Assembly (NCBI RefSeq): GCF_030864355.1
Contig: NC_083393.1
Span: 3,559,829-3,623,828 of the forward strand
Source of the DNA: Cutaneotrichosporon cavernicola
Lineage: Eukaryota > Basidiomycota > Tremellomycetes > Trichosporonales > Trichosporonaceae
Direction of reading: 5' to 3'
DNA length: 64,000 bases
How positions within the stretch are numbered: position 1 is the stretch's first letter; every line of letters begins with the position of its first letter. The position numbers and the translations under genes were made by a program. Below, piece by piece: positions 11,159 through 20,798 of this stretch. The notes beneath the pieces are model-generated. The model did no database searches. It was not told the origin of the DNA and was given only the letters and a program-made list of their open reading frames with translations.

Positions 11159-13208
11159 ATGGCTACGGAGACAGTGAAGAGACAGCGGACATTCGAGGAG
11201 TGTGAGTCCACATCTGGCTGGTGAAGCAAGACACTGACGCCAGGCGATGCCATCCTCACGGCGCCGGGGATGCCGTTCGAGATGGTCGAGATGGACATTG
11301 GGGGACGGCGCATGCGCGCGTGGAAGAATGTGAGTGCATGAGATATGGTGTTCAGCTTGTGTCACGGGTGCCAGTTGCCGGGGGATGCGATCGCGGACAA
11401 GATGAGATGCTGACGGTAGACTCCCCCATCATTTCGCGCCTACCTGATCCCCAAGTTCAAGGAGTTTGCCGACCGCGAGATAGTTTCGTCGCCCATCCCA
11501 ATGCCGGCCGAGTTTTATGCGCGCGAACGCCTCACCTACGGCCAAGTCTACGAACTCGCGCTGGAGTACGCCGCGTGGATGCGTGGGCTGGGTGTGGTGG
11601 TGGGCGACCGTGTGGCAGTCGGCGGAAGAAACTCCACTGGGTGGGTAGCGCGCTCCCGTAAAGAGGTGGGAGAGGCTAACATCAGGTGGCTTTCGACTTG
11701 GCTCGCTGTGCACCTCTTGGGCGCTGTTCCTGTGCTGCTCAATGATCTTCTGTGAGTTTGTAGAGAAGACGTGAGCTGACGTCAGCACCGACGACGCACA
11801 GACACACTGCCTCGGCATTACAACGCCCAAGCTTGTGCTTGTGGACGAGGAGCTCGCAGGCAAGGTCGGGCGTCTCCGTGCCGAGCTGTCTAAGCGCAAT
11901 GTCGGAGCTGTTTACTGCTGGTCGAGCGTGGACCACCTCCCCCCTGCCGCGCGTGCCGGTGTCAAGGCGATCGACACGACCTCGGTGCGCCAGGCGGACA
12001 AGGACGCGATTCACGCCGGCATGGGGGGTGGGCTTGAGGGGCTGAACCAGTTCTCGGACGGCTGCATCTTCTTCACGTCCGGCACGACAGGGTACCCGAA
12101 GGCGGTCATCTCGACGCAACGTGGCGGTCTTCACAATGTCATCTCGGCGGCCGTTTCCCCCGCGCGCATGTTCTTGCGGGCAGGTCTCTCTGTTGCCGAG
12201 TTGGGTGCAATGATGAGCGCACCCGCCCCGCAGGGCGTTTCGCTTATCTCCATCCTACTGTTCCACGTCACGGGTAACCTTGCAAGCCTGCTCGGGACAA
12301 TTGGCAAGGGTGGCAAGATGGTGTTCCAGCGCAAGTGGAATGTCAAGGATGCTGTCAAGCTCGTCGTCGACGAGAAGGTCACGACTATGGGTGGTGTGCC
12401 CGCCATTGCCACAGCGATCATCCAGAGCCCCGACCTCCCGAAGGACTACCAGTTCACGGCGGTGAGCTACGGCGGCGCGCCGCCTCCTGAGCGCTTGGCC
12501 CGTGACCTTAAGAGCCGCTTCCCGGCCGCGTTCGTCGGCCAGGGCTGGGGCATGACCGAGACGAATGCGGTCGTGTGCCACCTCAGTGGGCCCGACTATA
12601 TCGCCAAGCCGACGAGTGTTGGTGCCGCCGTCCCAATCTGCGACATTAAGATTGTCGACCCTGAGACGCGGCGCGAACTGCCGCGCGGGAGTTTTGGTCT
12701 GCTCCTCTCTCGCGGCGAGGGAAACATGCGCGAGTACCTGAACAACCCCAAAGCGACTGCCGAGACAATCGACGCCGACGGCTACGTCAACACTGGCGAC
12801 ATGGGTTACATTGACGAGGATGGGTGCCTCCACCTCGGCGACCGGATGAAGGACATCATTATCCGCGGCGGCGAGAATATTGCGAGTGCGGAAGTCGAGA
12901 ACGCTCTCGCCCTCGACGATAACCTTGCCGAGGTCGCAGCCGTCAGCGTGCCGGACGATGTACTCGGCGAGCGCGTCGGCGCGATTGTGTCCCTGGCCCC
13001 AGGCGCCAGGACGACCGAAGCCGAGGTCCTCGCGGCCGTGACCCCGCGCCTCCGCTACCCCGCCCGACCTGTCATCGTCGTTGTCCACCCCGAGCCACTC
13101 CCGCGTAACGCAAACGGCAAGATTATCAAGACTGACTGCCGCAAGATTGTGCGCGACATCTTCGCCACGCGTCCGAAGATCGAGGCCCCTCCTCGCGCCA
13201 AGCTTTAA
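11159..13208 (+). CDS. Acyl-CoA synthetase / AMP-dependent ligase with peroxisomal signal
   Basis: Five exons: 11159-11201, 11244-11329, 11420-11640, 11686-11751 and 11786-13208. The introns are 42, 90, 45 and 34 nt and the product is 612 residues. It catalyses ATP-dependent adenylation of a carboxylic acid followed by thioesterification to CoA. The AMP-binding P-loop FFTSGTTGYPK lies near residues 234-245; GWGMTETN (A5-type), YVNTGDMGY and DRMKDIIIRGGENI (A8-type hinge) follow in order; the C-terminal lysine region is NANGKIIKTD. Splicing removes a 90-nt intron before TPPSFRAYL, and the 45-nt intron restores NSTGWLSTW. The last three residues, AKL, fit a type 1 peroxisomal targeting signal, so a peroxisomal fatty- or aromatic-acid ligase is likely. 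The exact substrate cannot be read from the sequence. It is convergent with the zinc-binding protein gene downstream. Confidence 0.9.
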
Positions 13209-13368
13209 GTCGTAATCAAGGGAAAGAAGTTGGTTTCTGGGAGATGGGTTTCGCCGTCATGGCGACGGCATCAGCAGATGAGTGTGCATATTTGCCTTCG
13301 GGATGTATGGTTCTATGGTCTGTTGGTGTCCCCGTAGAATGTTGGCCTGCCTCTCGAACCACACCTGA

Positions 13369-14361
13369 TCACTCCGCACCGCAGTGGACCGAGCCGTCGG
13401 CGTGCGTGTGACAGTCGTTGCCGGCCGCCTGGCCCCCTACAGACCCGGTAGACGTTGCTGGGTCAGGTGTCGTGGTAGAGCTCTCGCTGGTTGAGGCCGG
13501 AGGAACCGAGGCTGAGGGCGCATCCTCCTTGCTGGAGGGCACCTCATTCGCCTTCCCCGCGATGTCGCCTATGCAAGCGTCGCCGCCCTGGGCTACCTCG
13601 AGCGCGTACACATGAGCGGCAAAGTATTGAACCGCATCCGTGTCGACTGGCGAATAGGTGCTATTGTCACGGGCAAGTTGCACCACATCGCCAAGGCTCT
13701 CAGCGTAGTGCGCTATGGCTCCATCGCCGATGACATGGTAGAGGCGGTGTCTGGGTTAGGTTGGCACAATGTCTCGACGTACATCAGATCGATTGACCAG
13801 TACGTGCTTGGCTTATCCTCAGCGAGCACAAAGCCGTTCATGCAAAATGCGGCATTGTACAAGCGGTCAGTGTATGACGCAGGACAGATGACGGTCTCGA
13901 GTGTGGCGTTATCGCCGCGCCAGTGTCCTCGCCAGCCTGGTTGGTGACAGTTCTGACGTCAGCACAGAAGATCAGACACTTACTCCATCGGGGTCATCGC
14001 AGCGGAACAGGAGACCGTCCTTGTTGCTATCGAGGAGGACATCGTAGGCACCCATTGCGGCGGGGTACGCCTCCTTCTTTTCGCCAAAGTAGAGCTTGAA
14101 GACCGGGTCGGAGGGGCCGTTGGTCGCGATGTAGTCCTTGGCAAATGCTGCGACTTCGAGTGCCTCCCTGCACGTCAGCAGTATGGGACAGGCATGGACT
14201 CACTTGAGGCCTTGTCCGATCATGCGGTGCTGCGGAGGGGTGCAGCTCTCGTGGATGGCGATGTCCTCAACAAAGCTCTTCATGTCGCGGCGGGCGAGGC
14301 GCTCGAGTGGCGCCCCTAAAGCCGCTGTCGCGGCAGAGATTGTGAAGAGGAAGTTGAACAT
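13369..14361 (-). CDS. Pra1/Aspf2-like secreted zinc-binding protein (HRxxH family)
   Basis: Four exons, minus strand: 14361-14204, 14167-13984, 13952-13783 and 13750-13369. The introns are 36, 31 and 32 nt and the product is 297 residues. It starts with a signal peptide, MFNFLFTISAATAALGAP; a longer in-frame start at 14412 would hide it. The core has FRCDDPDGNC, GWRGHWRG and DLIHRLYHVIGDG, where HRLYH (172-176) is the HRxxH metal motif created exactly by splicing the third intron. Then come ALEVAQGGDAC, a Ser/Thr/Pro linker, and a tail NDCHTHADGSVHC (about 282-294) typical of Pra1 and Aspf2. Family members are secreted, bind zinc and deliver it to a ZIP transporter; peptidase activity is doubtful. 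It is divergent from a ZIP gene, with 936 bp between start codons. Confidence 0.88.
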
Positions 14362-15297
14362 CGCGGAGATCCTTGGGTAGCTGTCGAGCTGGTTGTGTGT
14401 GACATGAGACATCTTCTGAGCTGCATTTGTACGCCGCGAAAGTCACCTCCGCGAAGTGTGATCGGGGTCACGACGGTGTGCATGACCATGACCGTTGTGG
14501 ACGACCGGTGATGACCGGTTCTGATGACCGCTGATGACCGGCTCTGATGACCGCTATGCATGACGAGGAGGGGTCATGATCACTGTGCCGACCGCTGTGC
14601 GTACTGGTCCTCTGATTGTTAATCTTCGATCCTCATTCCGAGCCGCCCGTGGCCACCATGGTTAACCTCACGGTCGTCAGTCCACAGAGTAAGTGGACGT
14701 GCTGACGTCGGCGGAGGTATGTTCGGATGTGCCAGAGCCAGTCGGAAGCCCGTCAGCCTGAAGCCATGCTGCGACGGCCCCTGTTGGGTGGGTTGTCTGT
14801 ATCGTGTGCGTCGAAGAATGAGTATGACCGGTCGGGTCCTCTTAAAGTCCTCAACCCAAAGCTCTTGGCATTTCATGTTGATGGCATTTGAGCAGAGGAC
14901 GACATTTTGAAGCACGTGTATTAGAGTGAATAACCCACAAAACTGTTGAATTAACCCAAGTTGGCATGGCCACTAGAGCGCCACCTGTAATCTTTGAGCC
15001 ATGACTGTACAGTCCTCTTTCCGCGTTTCTACTTCGCGTCCTCTTGGCGGTCTTCTCACTCCCTCAAACTAACACAGTCCTTGGACAGATATTGAACTAA
15101 AAGGGGCCACCGGACCGAGGAGATGCATCACACTACCGTTCCGAGCGCTGAGCTCCATTCCACTCATCTCGTACTCAACATCTACAGGCTAGATCGTGCC
15201 TCGCATCATCGTCTCACTCCCACACTCATTCTCCGTACTCTTCGGCTTCTACCCCCCTCCTCCCATTTCGGCTTCACCTAAACAGCCCGCCACCACC
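14362..15297. promoter_or_regulatory. Shared promoter region of the zinc-binding protein and ZIP transporter
   Basis: The divergent intergenic region of the two zinc genes. GATGACCG occurs four times at 14510, 14523, 14533 and 14546 (spacing 13, 10, 13), with related TGACCATGACCG at 14483-14492. I found no perfect copy of the yeast Zap1 site. A shared zinc-responsive promoter is inferred from the arrangement; the repeats are visible, their role is not known. Confidence 0.5.
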
Positions 15298-16716
15298 ATG
15301 CGCTGTGCCGCCCTTATCATCGTCCTCGCTGCGACTGTCGCCCGCGCACAGAGCCCAACATCCACTGCCTCCCCATCAACGCCAAGCCCAACAGGACAAG
15401 GCGAGTGCACCTGGCACAACACCCACTGGGATTGCGAGCTGTCCGTACCCGCGGCCTCGGCAGGGTCCCACGACGACCACGAACACGAAGCACATGGAGA
15501 CAGCGAACATGCCGCGTCTGGAACATCCGCCGCACCCTCCACCCCCTCCCCAACTGACCGCGGCGCATGTACGTGGCACATCTCGCACTGGGATTGCGAC
15601 AAGCCAGCGACAGGCTCCGAGCTCGGCGCTGAGGCGGCTGCGGCCCATGGCGAGTGCATCATCCACAGCGGACACGTACATGGCGATTGCTCTGCAGAGC
15701 AGCTTGCGTGCGGCGCCGTCCTGCTTGAGCACTACGACATGCCTCTGCATATCGGCTCCGTCTTCATCATCCTCGTCACGACCGCAATCGGGTGTTTTGT
15801 GCCCATCATCACTGGGTGGACGCGCAGCAACGACAGGCTCACGGGTGCGCTCGACGCGTCCTCGTTTGGGCGTGATGTTGGCTTTCTGGGAAACCTGCTC
15901 TTCATCGCGCGTCACTTTGGCACGGGCATCATCCTCGCAACCGCGTTCATCCACCTCCTTTACCACGGTTTCCTCATGTTCAACAACAAGTGTCTCGGCG
16001 AGCTCGCGTACGCGCCGGCCTCTCCAGCGATCGCTATGGCCGCGGTCATGCTTACGTTCCTGTTCGACTTTTTTGGGGGGCGCACTGGGCATAAGCGCCT
16101 CGAGGCTGCTCACGCGGCCGGCCCCAGCTCGTCTGACTCGGCGAGTGCCGACGAGGAGAAGAACACGCATAATCACGCGCACGCGCACGCTCCCGTGTTT
16201 GAGGGCGGATGCTCACACGCCGAAGCCGCCTTCCGCCAGGAGCAGGACTGGCAGGTACTCCTCCTCGAGGCCGGCATCCTCTTCCACTCGATCATGATCG
16301 GAGTGACCCTAGGTGCGGGCTCCGGGCCGGGGTGGACGACACTACTCATTGTCATCGTGTTCCACCAGTTCTTCGAGGGCGCCGCACTCGGATCGCGCAT
16401 CGCCCTCCTGTACTGGATCTCGCGTATGCGCGCCCTCCTCATGGGCATTGCTTTCATCCTCATTACGCCCATCGGCGTTGGTATCGGCATTGGCGTTCGC
16501 AAGAGCTTTTCGCAGAACGGCAAGACGTCCATCCTCGCAATCGGCATCCTCAACTCGGTTTCCGCGGGTATCCTCATGTACACCGCGTTCCGCCTGCTGT
16601 CGGGCGACTTCACAGAGGGACCGCTCCGCCGGAGTAAGCGGAGTGCAGTGGTTGCATCGCTGCTGGCCATGTTCACTGGCCTCATCTCGATGAGTATTCT
16701 TGGCAAGTGGGCATAG
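15298..16716 (+). CDS. ZIP-family zinc transporter with Cys/His-rich extracellular N-terminus
   Basis: Single exon, 472 residues. The ATG at 15298 follows CCACCACC and opens a signal peptide (MRCAALIIVLAATVARA). The extracellular N-terminus carries two copies of Cx2Hx2Hx2C (C37-C46 and C91-C100), a third variant at C120-C131, and a His/Asp-rich stretch around residues 58-71. The ZIP fold follows: TM1 near HIGSVFIILVTTAIGC, RHFGTGIILATAFIHLLYHG, an intracellular His-rich loop (NTHNHAHAHA), TM4 with HSIMIGVTLGAG and TM5 with HQFFEGAALG, which hold the metal-transport His/Glu residues. The long metal-binding N-terminus resembles Aspergillus ZrfC rather than short fungal ZIPs. Expected role: plasma-membrane zinc uptake, receiving zinc from the divergent HRxxH protein. 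Confidence 0.92.
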   Translation: MRCAALIIVLAATVARAQSPTSTASPSTPSPTGQGECTWHNTHWDCELSVPAASAGSHDDHEHEAHGDSEHAASGTSAAPSTPSPTDRGACTWHISHWDCDKPATGSELGAEAAAAHGECIIHSGHVHGDCSAEQLACGAVLLEHYDMPLHIGSVFIILVTTAIGCFVPIITGWTRSNDRLTGALDASSFGRDVGFLGNLLFIARHFGTGIILATAFIHLLYHGFLMFNNKCLGELAYAPASPAIAMAAVMLTFLFDFFGGRTGHKRLEAAHAAGPSSSDSASADEEKNTHNHAHAHAPVFEGGCSHAEAAFRQEQDWQVLLLEAGILFHSIMIGVTLGAGSGPGWTTLLIVIVFHQFFEGAALGSRIALLYWISRMRALLMGIAFILITPIGVGIGIGVRKSFSQNGKTSILAIGILNSVSAGILMYTAFRLLSGDFTEGPLRRSKRSAVVASLLAMFTGLISMSILGKWA

Positions 16717-17179
16717 AAAGAGTAGAGGAAAGAGCTTGGAGCAGTTTGTGGTCGACAGTAATGTTTAGATACTACCAGCACGTATAGAACAATGTATCAT
16801 AGTCAGTCCTCGTCGTGTTTATTGGTTGGAGTAACAGTGGAGGTGGAGAGCCGTGGGGTAGTTGGGGGAGGTGACTGCCCAACGGTTGGGTACATCGGGT
16901 GAGCAGTGATCACCATCTGCGGCATGCAGCGTCCAGTAGTCGTCTCATGAAGGGGGAGCAGGTGATGTAAAGTATTCTGGTAGCGGCTAGGTTCATGTTG
17001 CCATCTTGCATGTTGACCGTTGGGAGTGATACGTTGGGTGTGGTGACTGCTGGGGTATCAAAGTCGAGTATCGGATAGATCCGAGAGATCACATGACGTG
17101 GGCGTCAACAGTCGCTTCCCACCCGACCATTTCAGTGATATCCATTATCTCATCTCCATCATCAATCAATCAATCAATC
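16717..17179. other. Intergenic between ZIP and Zn2Cys6 genes
   Basis: Terminator region of the ZIP gene and promoter of the regulator. ATCA is repeated several times immediately before the regulator start (17161-17180). Nothing else seen. Confidence 0.5.
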
Positions 17180-19057
17180 ATGCCATTTGACTCACCAGTC
17201 GAGGCCTCATTGCAGGCAAAACGCCGTCGCATGCGCTTCTCCCGCTCACGCTTCGGTTGCGACGCCTGTCGACACCACAAGAAGAAGGTGAGCCCACCTT
17301 GCTCGCACGAGCCAGGATCGGGAGCGTCACTCACGGCAGTGTGACGAGTCCCGCCCCGTGTGCGGGCGTTGCAACATGCTCCGCAAGGTTTGCGCGTACA
17401 GTTATCCCCAAGCAGGGCGTGCAGCCGATGGGATCTATACTCCTTCCGCGCAGTCGACACTGTCCAGCCCACCCGTTCCCAGCCTTACCAACCTACCGCT
17501 CGTACCGCCTGTTGACATGTCGACCGCAGAGACGTCAACGGGACCGTCCGAAGACGCAGGTGCGGCGCTGGCCGAGTATGTCGAGTACGTCATCTCGGTC
17601 TTCCCTTCCCTTCCCTTCTCCCCACAACTCGCTAACACCAGTGACTCATTCCTTCGAGCGTTCTCGTTCTCTACCGACGTCGCCGTACCACCATGGACGC
17701 CACCTGATGCCCAGCCGCCCGGGTCTGAGTTTGAGTCGTTTTGGAACGCTCTGGTTCGCTCGGTGGGGACCGATGATCCGTCCTCGACAGACCGTACGCT
17801 TATCGAGTACTACCGCCTCGTCGTTTCGCCAACAATCCTGGGGATAGAAGATGGATCGAGTGAGCTGAACTGCCCGCTCTGAGGCTGACGCAGACTGCGC
17901 TAGTCAGTTTTACAAAGGCGTCGCCTCGACCGCGACCGAGGACGACCAGGCCGCGATGATGCACGCGGTATTAGCGGTGAGCGCGCAACATCTATCGAAC
18001 TTTGCACGTGCATTCAACAATGTCGACAAGGCGATCAGCTTCAATGAACAGGCAGCGCATCATCGCTCCGAGGCACTGTATCTGTTGCGCGTCAGCGGTA
18101 GCGGCACCGAAGAGGGTGCAAACGAAAACGAAGCGCTACTCCCCAGTGTCACGCTTCTACTCACATTGAGTGCGCTGCTCAAGGGTGATCCCGACATTAT
18201 CCCCGCTTTCCTCGACCAGACGCAGGCGTACCTCGACGCTATTGAGCACCCATCCCCGGCACCGCACTTGCCAACAATCTCAGCGATCTACTCGATCTAC
18301 CGCGTCCTCCAGGCTGTCTCATCCAGCGAACCACTAGACCTCACGCAAGTGTTCGTCGTACACGAGCCTAGCGAGGCATGGGTGCGGGTTGCGGATGAGA
18401 CGGTTGAACGGCTTGTTGGCATTGTGAGGCCATGCCTGGACAGAGCTGACCGCAGCCCCGCGAGATGCTGTTACTCTTTGCGCGCGTCAACAATCTCGTT
18501 CTTGAGTGGCGTTCCCTCAATGACACTCTTGCGCGTATCGAGGTGCGCTCACAGTGCTCGATGATCCAACACGACCTCGAAGACGACAGCATCTGGGCTG
18601 CTCGCTGGGCTGCCCCTGACCGTAAGCTATCTGTTGATCAAAGCTGACGACAGTCCGCATCGCCGCCGGCCTTGAGTTCTTCCGGACTGCGTTGCGAGTA
18701 ATGATCATGCGCGACGTCCTCGGCCTTCCTGCCGCTCACCCGCGCGTGGAGCGGTGCGTCGACGCCCTCCTCGCGGCAGTCCCGCGAATCCGGACCGGAA
18801 CGGAGATTGGCCTCGTGTGGCCGTGGCTGGTGCGTGACTGCATGGACGAGGCTGATTTTCAGATTGTTGCCGCTGAGGCACAGCCAGCACGTCACGAGGC
18901 GCTACTGGCATTCATCCGCCGATGCCAATGGAAGGGCTCTGCACCGCCACGTATCGCTGATGCGATCGTGCAGGAGGTGTGGGAGGCTAGGGCAGCTGGA
19001 CGTACTATGGACTGGCGCACTGCCTTGGTCGCGCGTGGGTCACCCTTGGTCATCTAG
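17180..19057 (+). CDS. Zn2Cys6 transcription factor, Fungal_trans_2-like
   Basis: Predicted exons: 17180-17287, 17340-17575, 17642-17859, 17894-18423, 18456-18621 and 18654-19057; 553 residues. The zinc cluster is Cx2Cx6Cx6Cx2Cx6C with cysteines at 27, 30, 37, 44, 47 and 54, and the first intron splits it between the second and third cysteine pair. A basic stretch (AKRRRMRFSRSR) precedes it. The C-terminal half has the layout of Fungal_trans_2 regulators: HHRSEALYLLR, LLLTLSALLKGD, an LRVMIMRDVLG helix, IGLVWPWLVRDC, FIRRCQWKG and IVQEVW. The intron at 17576-17641 has a good GTATGT donor and CTAAC branch but is in frame, so a retained form is possible. Likely nuclear; target genes unknown, although it lies beside the zinc-uptake pair. 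Confidence 0.82.
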
Positions 19058-19278
19058 AGTACCAGTGGGACCAGGCCAACGAGTCTGAGAGAGTCTAGTT
19101 TGTTGTATCATGTCCATCCTGGAACATGTCGTGGTAGTTTGTCCATGTGGTGTTTGAGATCTCATTCCGCCCCAGCCGCCGCTCGGAAACCGCTCCTTCC
19201 AGCCGGACCGGTTATACCGGATAAGCCTTGAACAACTTGACATTCAACTTCAACTTGGCCATCATTACACTCTTCGCC

Positions 19279-20752
19279 ATGTTCGAGCTACCACCAAAGC
19301 GCAAGCGCGGTCGCTCTCCAGGGGCAGAGGTCCGTCCACGAGGCGCGCACAAGCGAGGGAAACGCATCGTCTCGCTTCTCGCGACACTACAGCGCGGCGA
19401 CGAACCGGAAGGGGATCCCCAAGCCGCTTCCCTCCTGGGCGTGCCAGGTCTCACGCGGCAGGCGTTGGACGCATGCGTCGCTGCCTTTTTCGGAAGCACA
19501 CGACACACGGTACGCGTCTCCCAGCCCGCAGACCTATTTGCGCGCCGCGTCCGAGTCATGCTCTACGAGACGGCGGGTCTTGAAGTCCCCAAAGACCTTA
19601 TGGGAATTGAAGCTGCTGGTGAATTCCTGGCTCTCGCTATATCAGCCCTGGGTGCGCCAGCCTCGCCCTATCCCCAACTTGAGGGCGCATTACGAGAAAG
19701 ATGTCTCGAACTTGCAACCGACGCCGAATACCTCGCCAACGCAGGCCTAGACGCAGTTGAAGCCGCCAACCTGATCGCCGAAGGGCCATACCCCATTGGA
19801 ATCTCTCACCTTTGTGAATCCAATCCACTCGTCCTCGACCCTTTAGGTCTGGGATATCCGGTCGAACTGGCAGTGTATCATAACGTACACATCCAGCCGG
19901 TCGGGGGAGACCATGTGCGGCGTGAAGCCGTGTTCTGGTCCGTGTGGGCAGGAGACGCACTCCGTTCAACTTGTGTGGGCATACAGGCTGCAATGGCAGA
20001 TACGGATGTGGGTTGGCCGTGGAATCCGGCCGATGACCCCGCCATGCCTCTGGCTCGAGTTGCGCGACATATCAGCTCGAGTCTATTGAGCGCTCGTGCG
20101 AGGTGTACCGGTTTGCATAGTGAGGATTTACGTATGGCTGTTAACGAGCTCGACGTGCTCGCCAAAGGGACGAATTTTGACCTCGCACGACTGCGCGCGG
20201 CTGATAACCCCGAGATGATGACTTGTGAGTGCTCCAAATATGTATCTGACACCAGTGCCCGCCACAATGGCTATGCTTGCCGCTCGTAACTTGCTGTATG
20301 TCGTTTGCTGGGCGGCGGCAAAGTGTGACGCCATACAACATCCGCGGAACCTCGCCTCGCGAATGGTCGACGAGGTGGAAGCAGCGGCTATGCGCGGAGC
20401 ACAGTACATGGTGTCACTCGCGCATACGATCGTGGAGAGTAAATTGCCAGTGCCAGTGGTCGTGTCTTCGCGTCTCGTTTCGGTTGTTGTCTTCCTCGTC
20501 CATCGTGTGCTCGAAAACACCCAGAAGGGCCGACCGGAACGCAACCTTGAACCAGTGGGAAATGCCGACGCTCTCATCAATGCGATAGAGGGTATGGAGT
20601 GCTACGCCGACACGGCGAGCGTCGCCGTCGCGTTACGGGACGCCCTCGCGCGCGCCGAGGGCCCAGATGCCCAGCCTGCGCTGGTACCTGACCTCGTCAC
20701 TATGCTCCTACAGCACAATATCCAGACGCCTTTCAGCGCGCTCGAGATCTAG
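19279..20752 (+). CDS. Regulator-like protein without a zinc cluster, paralogue of the next gene
   Basis: Two exons, 19279-20224 and 20256-20752, with a 31-nt intron (GTGAGT, CTGAC, CAG); 480 residues. The start MFELPPKRKRGRSPG is basic and no Cys6 cluster precedes it in any frame. From SLLGVPGLTRQALDACVAAF onward it matches the neighbouring minus-strand regulator at equivalent positions: VRVSQPADLFARRVRVMLY, AGLEVP, LVLDPLG, a VGWPW motif and SSLLSARARCTGL. It has therefore kept the regulatory domain and lost, or never had, the DNA-binding domain. It could act as a partner or competitor of its paralogue, or be a relic under weak constraint. Its stop lies 46 bp from the stop of the paralogue. 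Confidence 0.75.
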
Positions 20753-20798
20753 TGCACGGTACAACAATACAATACATGTAATGTAGCTAATATGGCAC

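Noticed and set aside
11202..11419. Alternative start of the AMP ligase within the first long open frame (11501)
   Set aside because: It would drop the conserved N-terminal motifs (DAILTAPGMPFE, TPPSFRAYL) that appear in frame after splicing the two upstream introns.
12255..13088. 277-codon minus-strand open frame antisense to the AMP ligase
   Set aside because: Shadow of the GC-rich coding frame; no family features.
14362..15297. Search for a Zap1-type zinc-response palindrome
   Set aside because: No ACCTTnnAGGT-like site was found by eye in the shared promoter.
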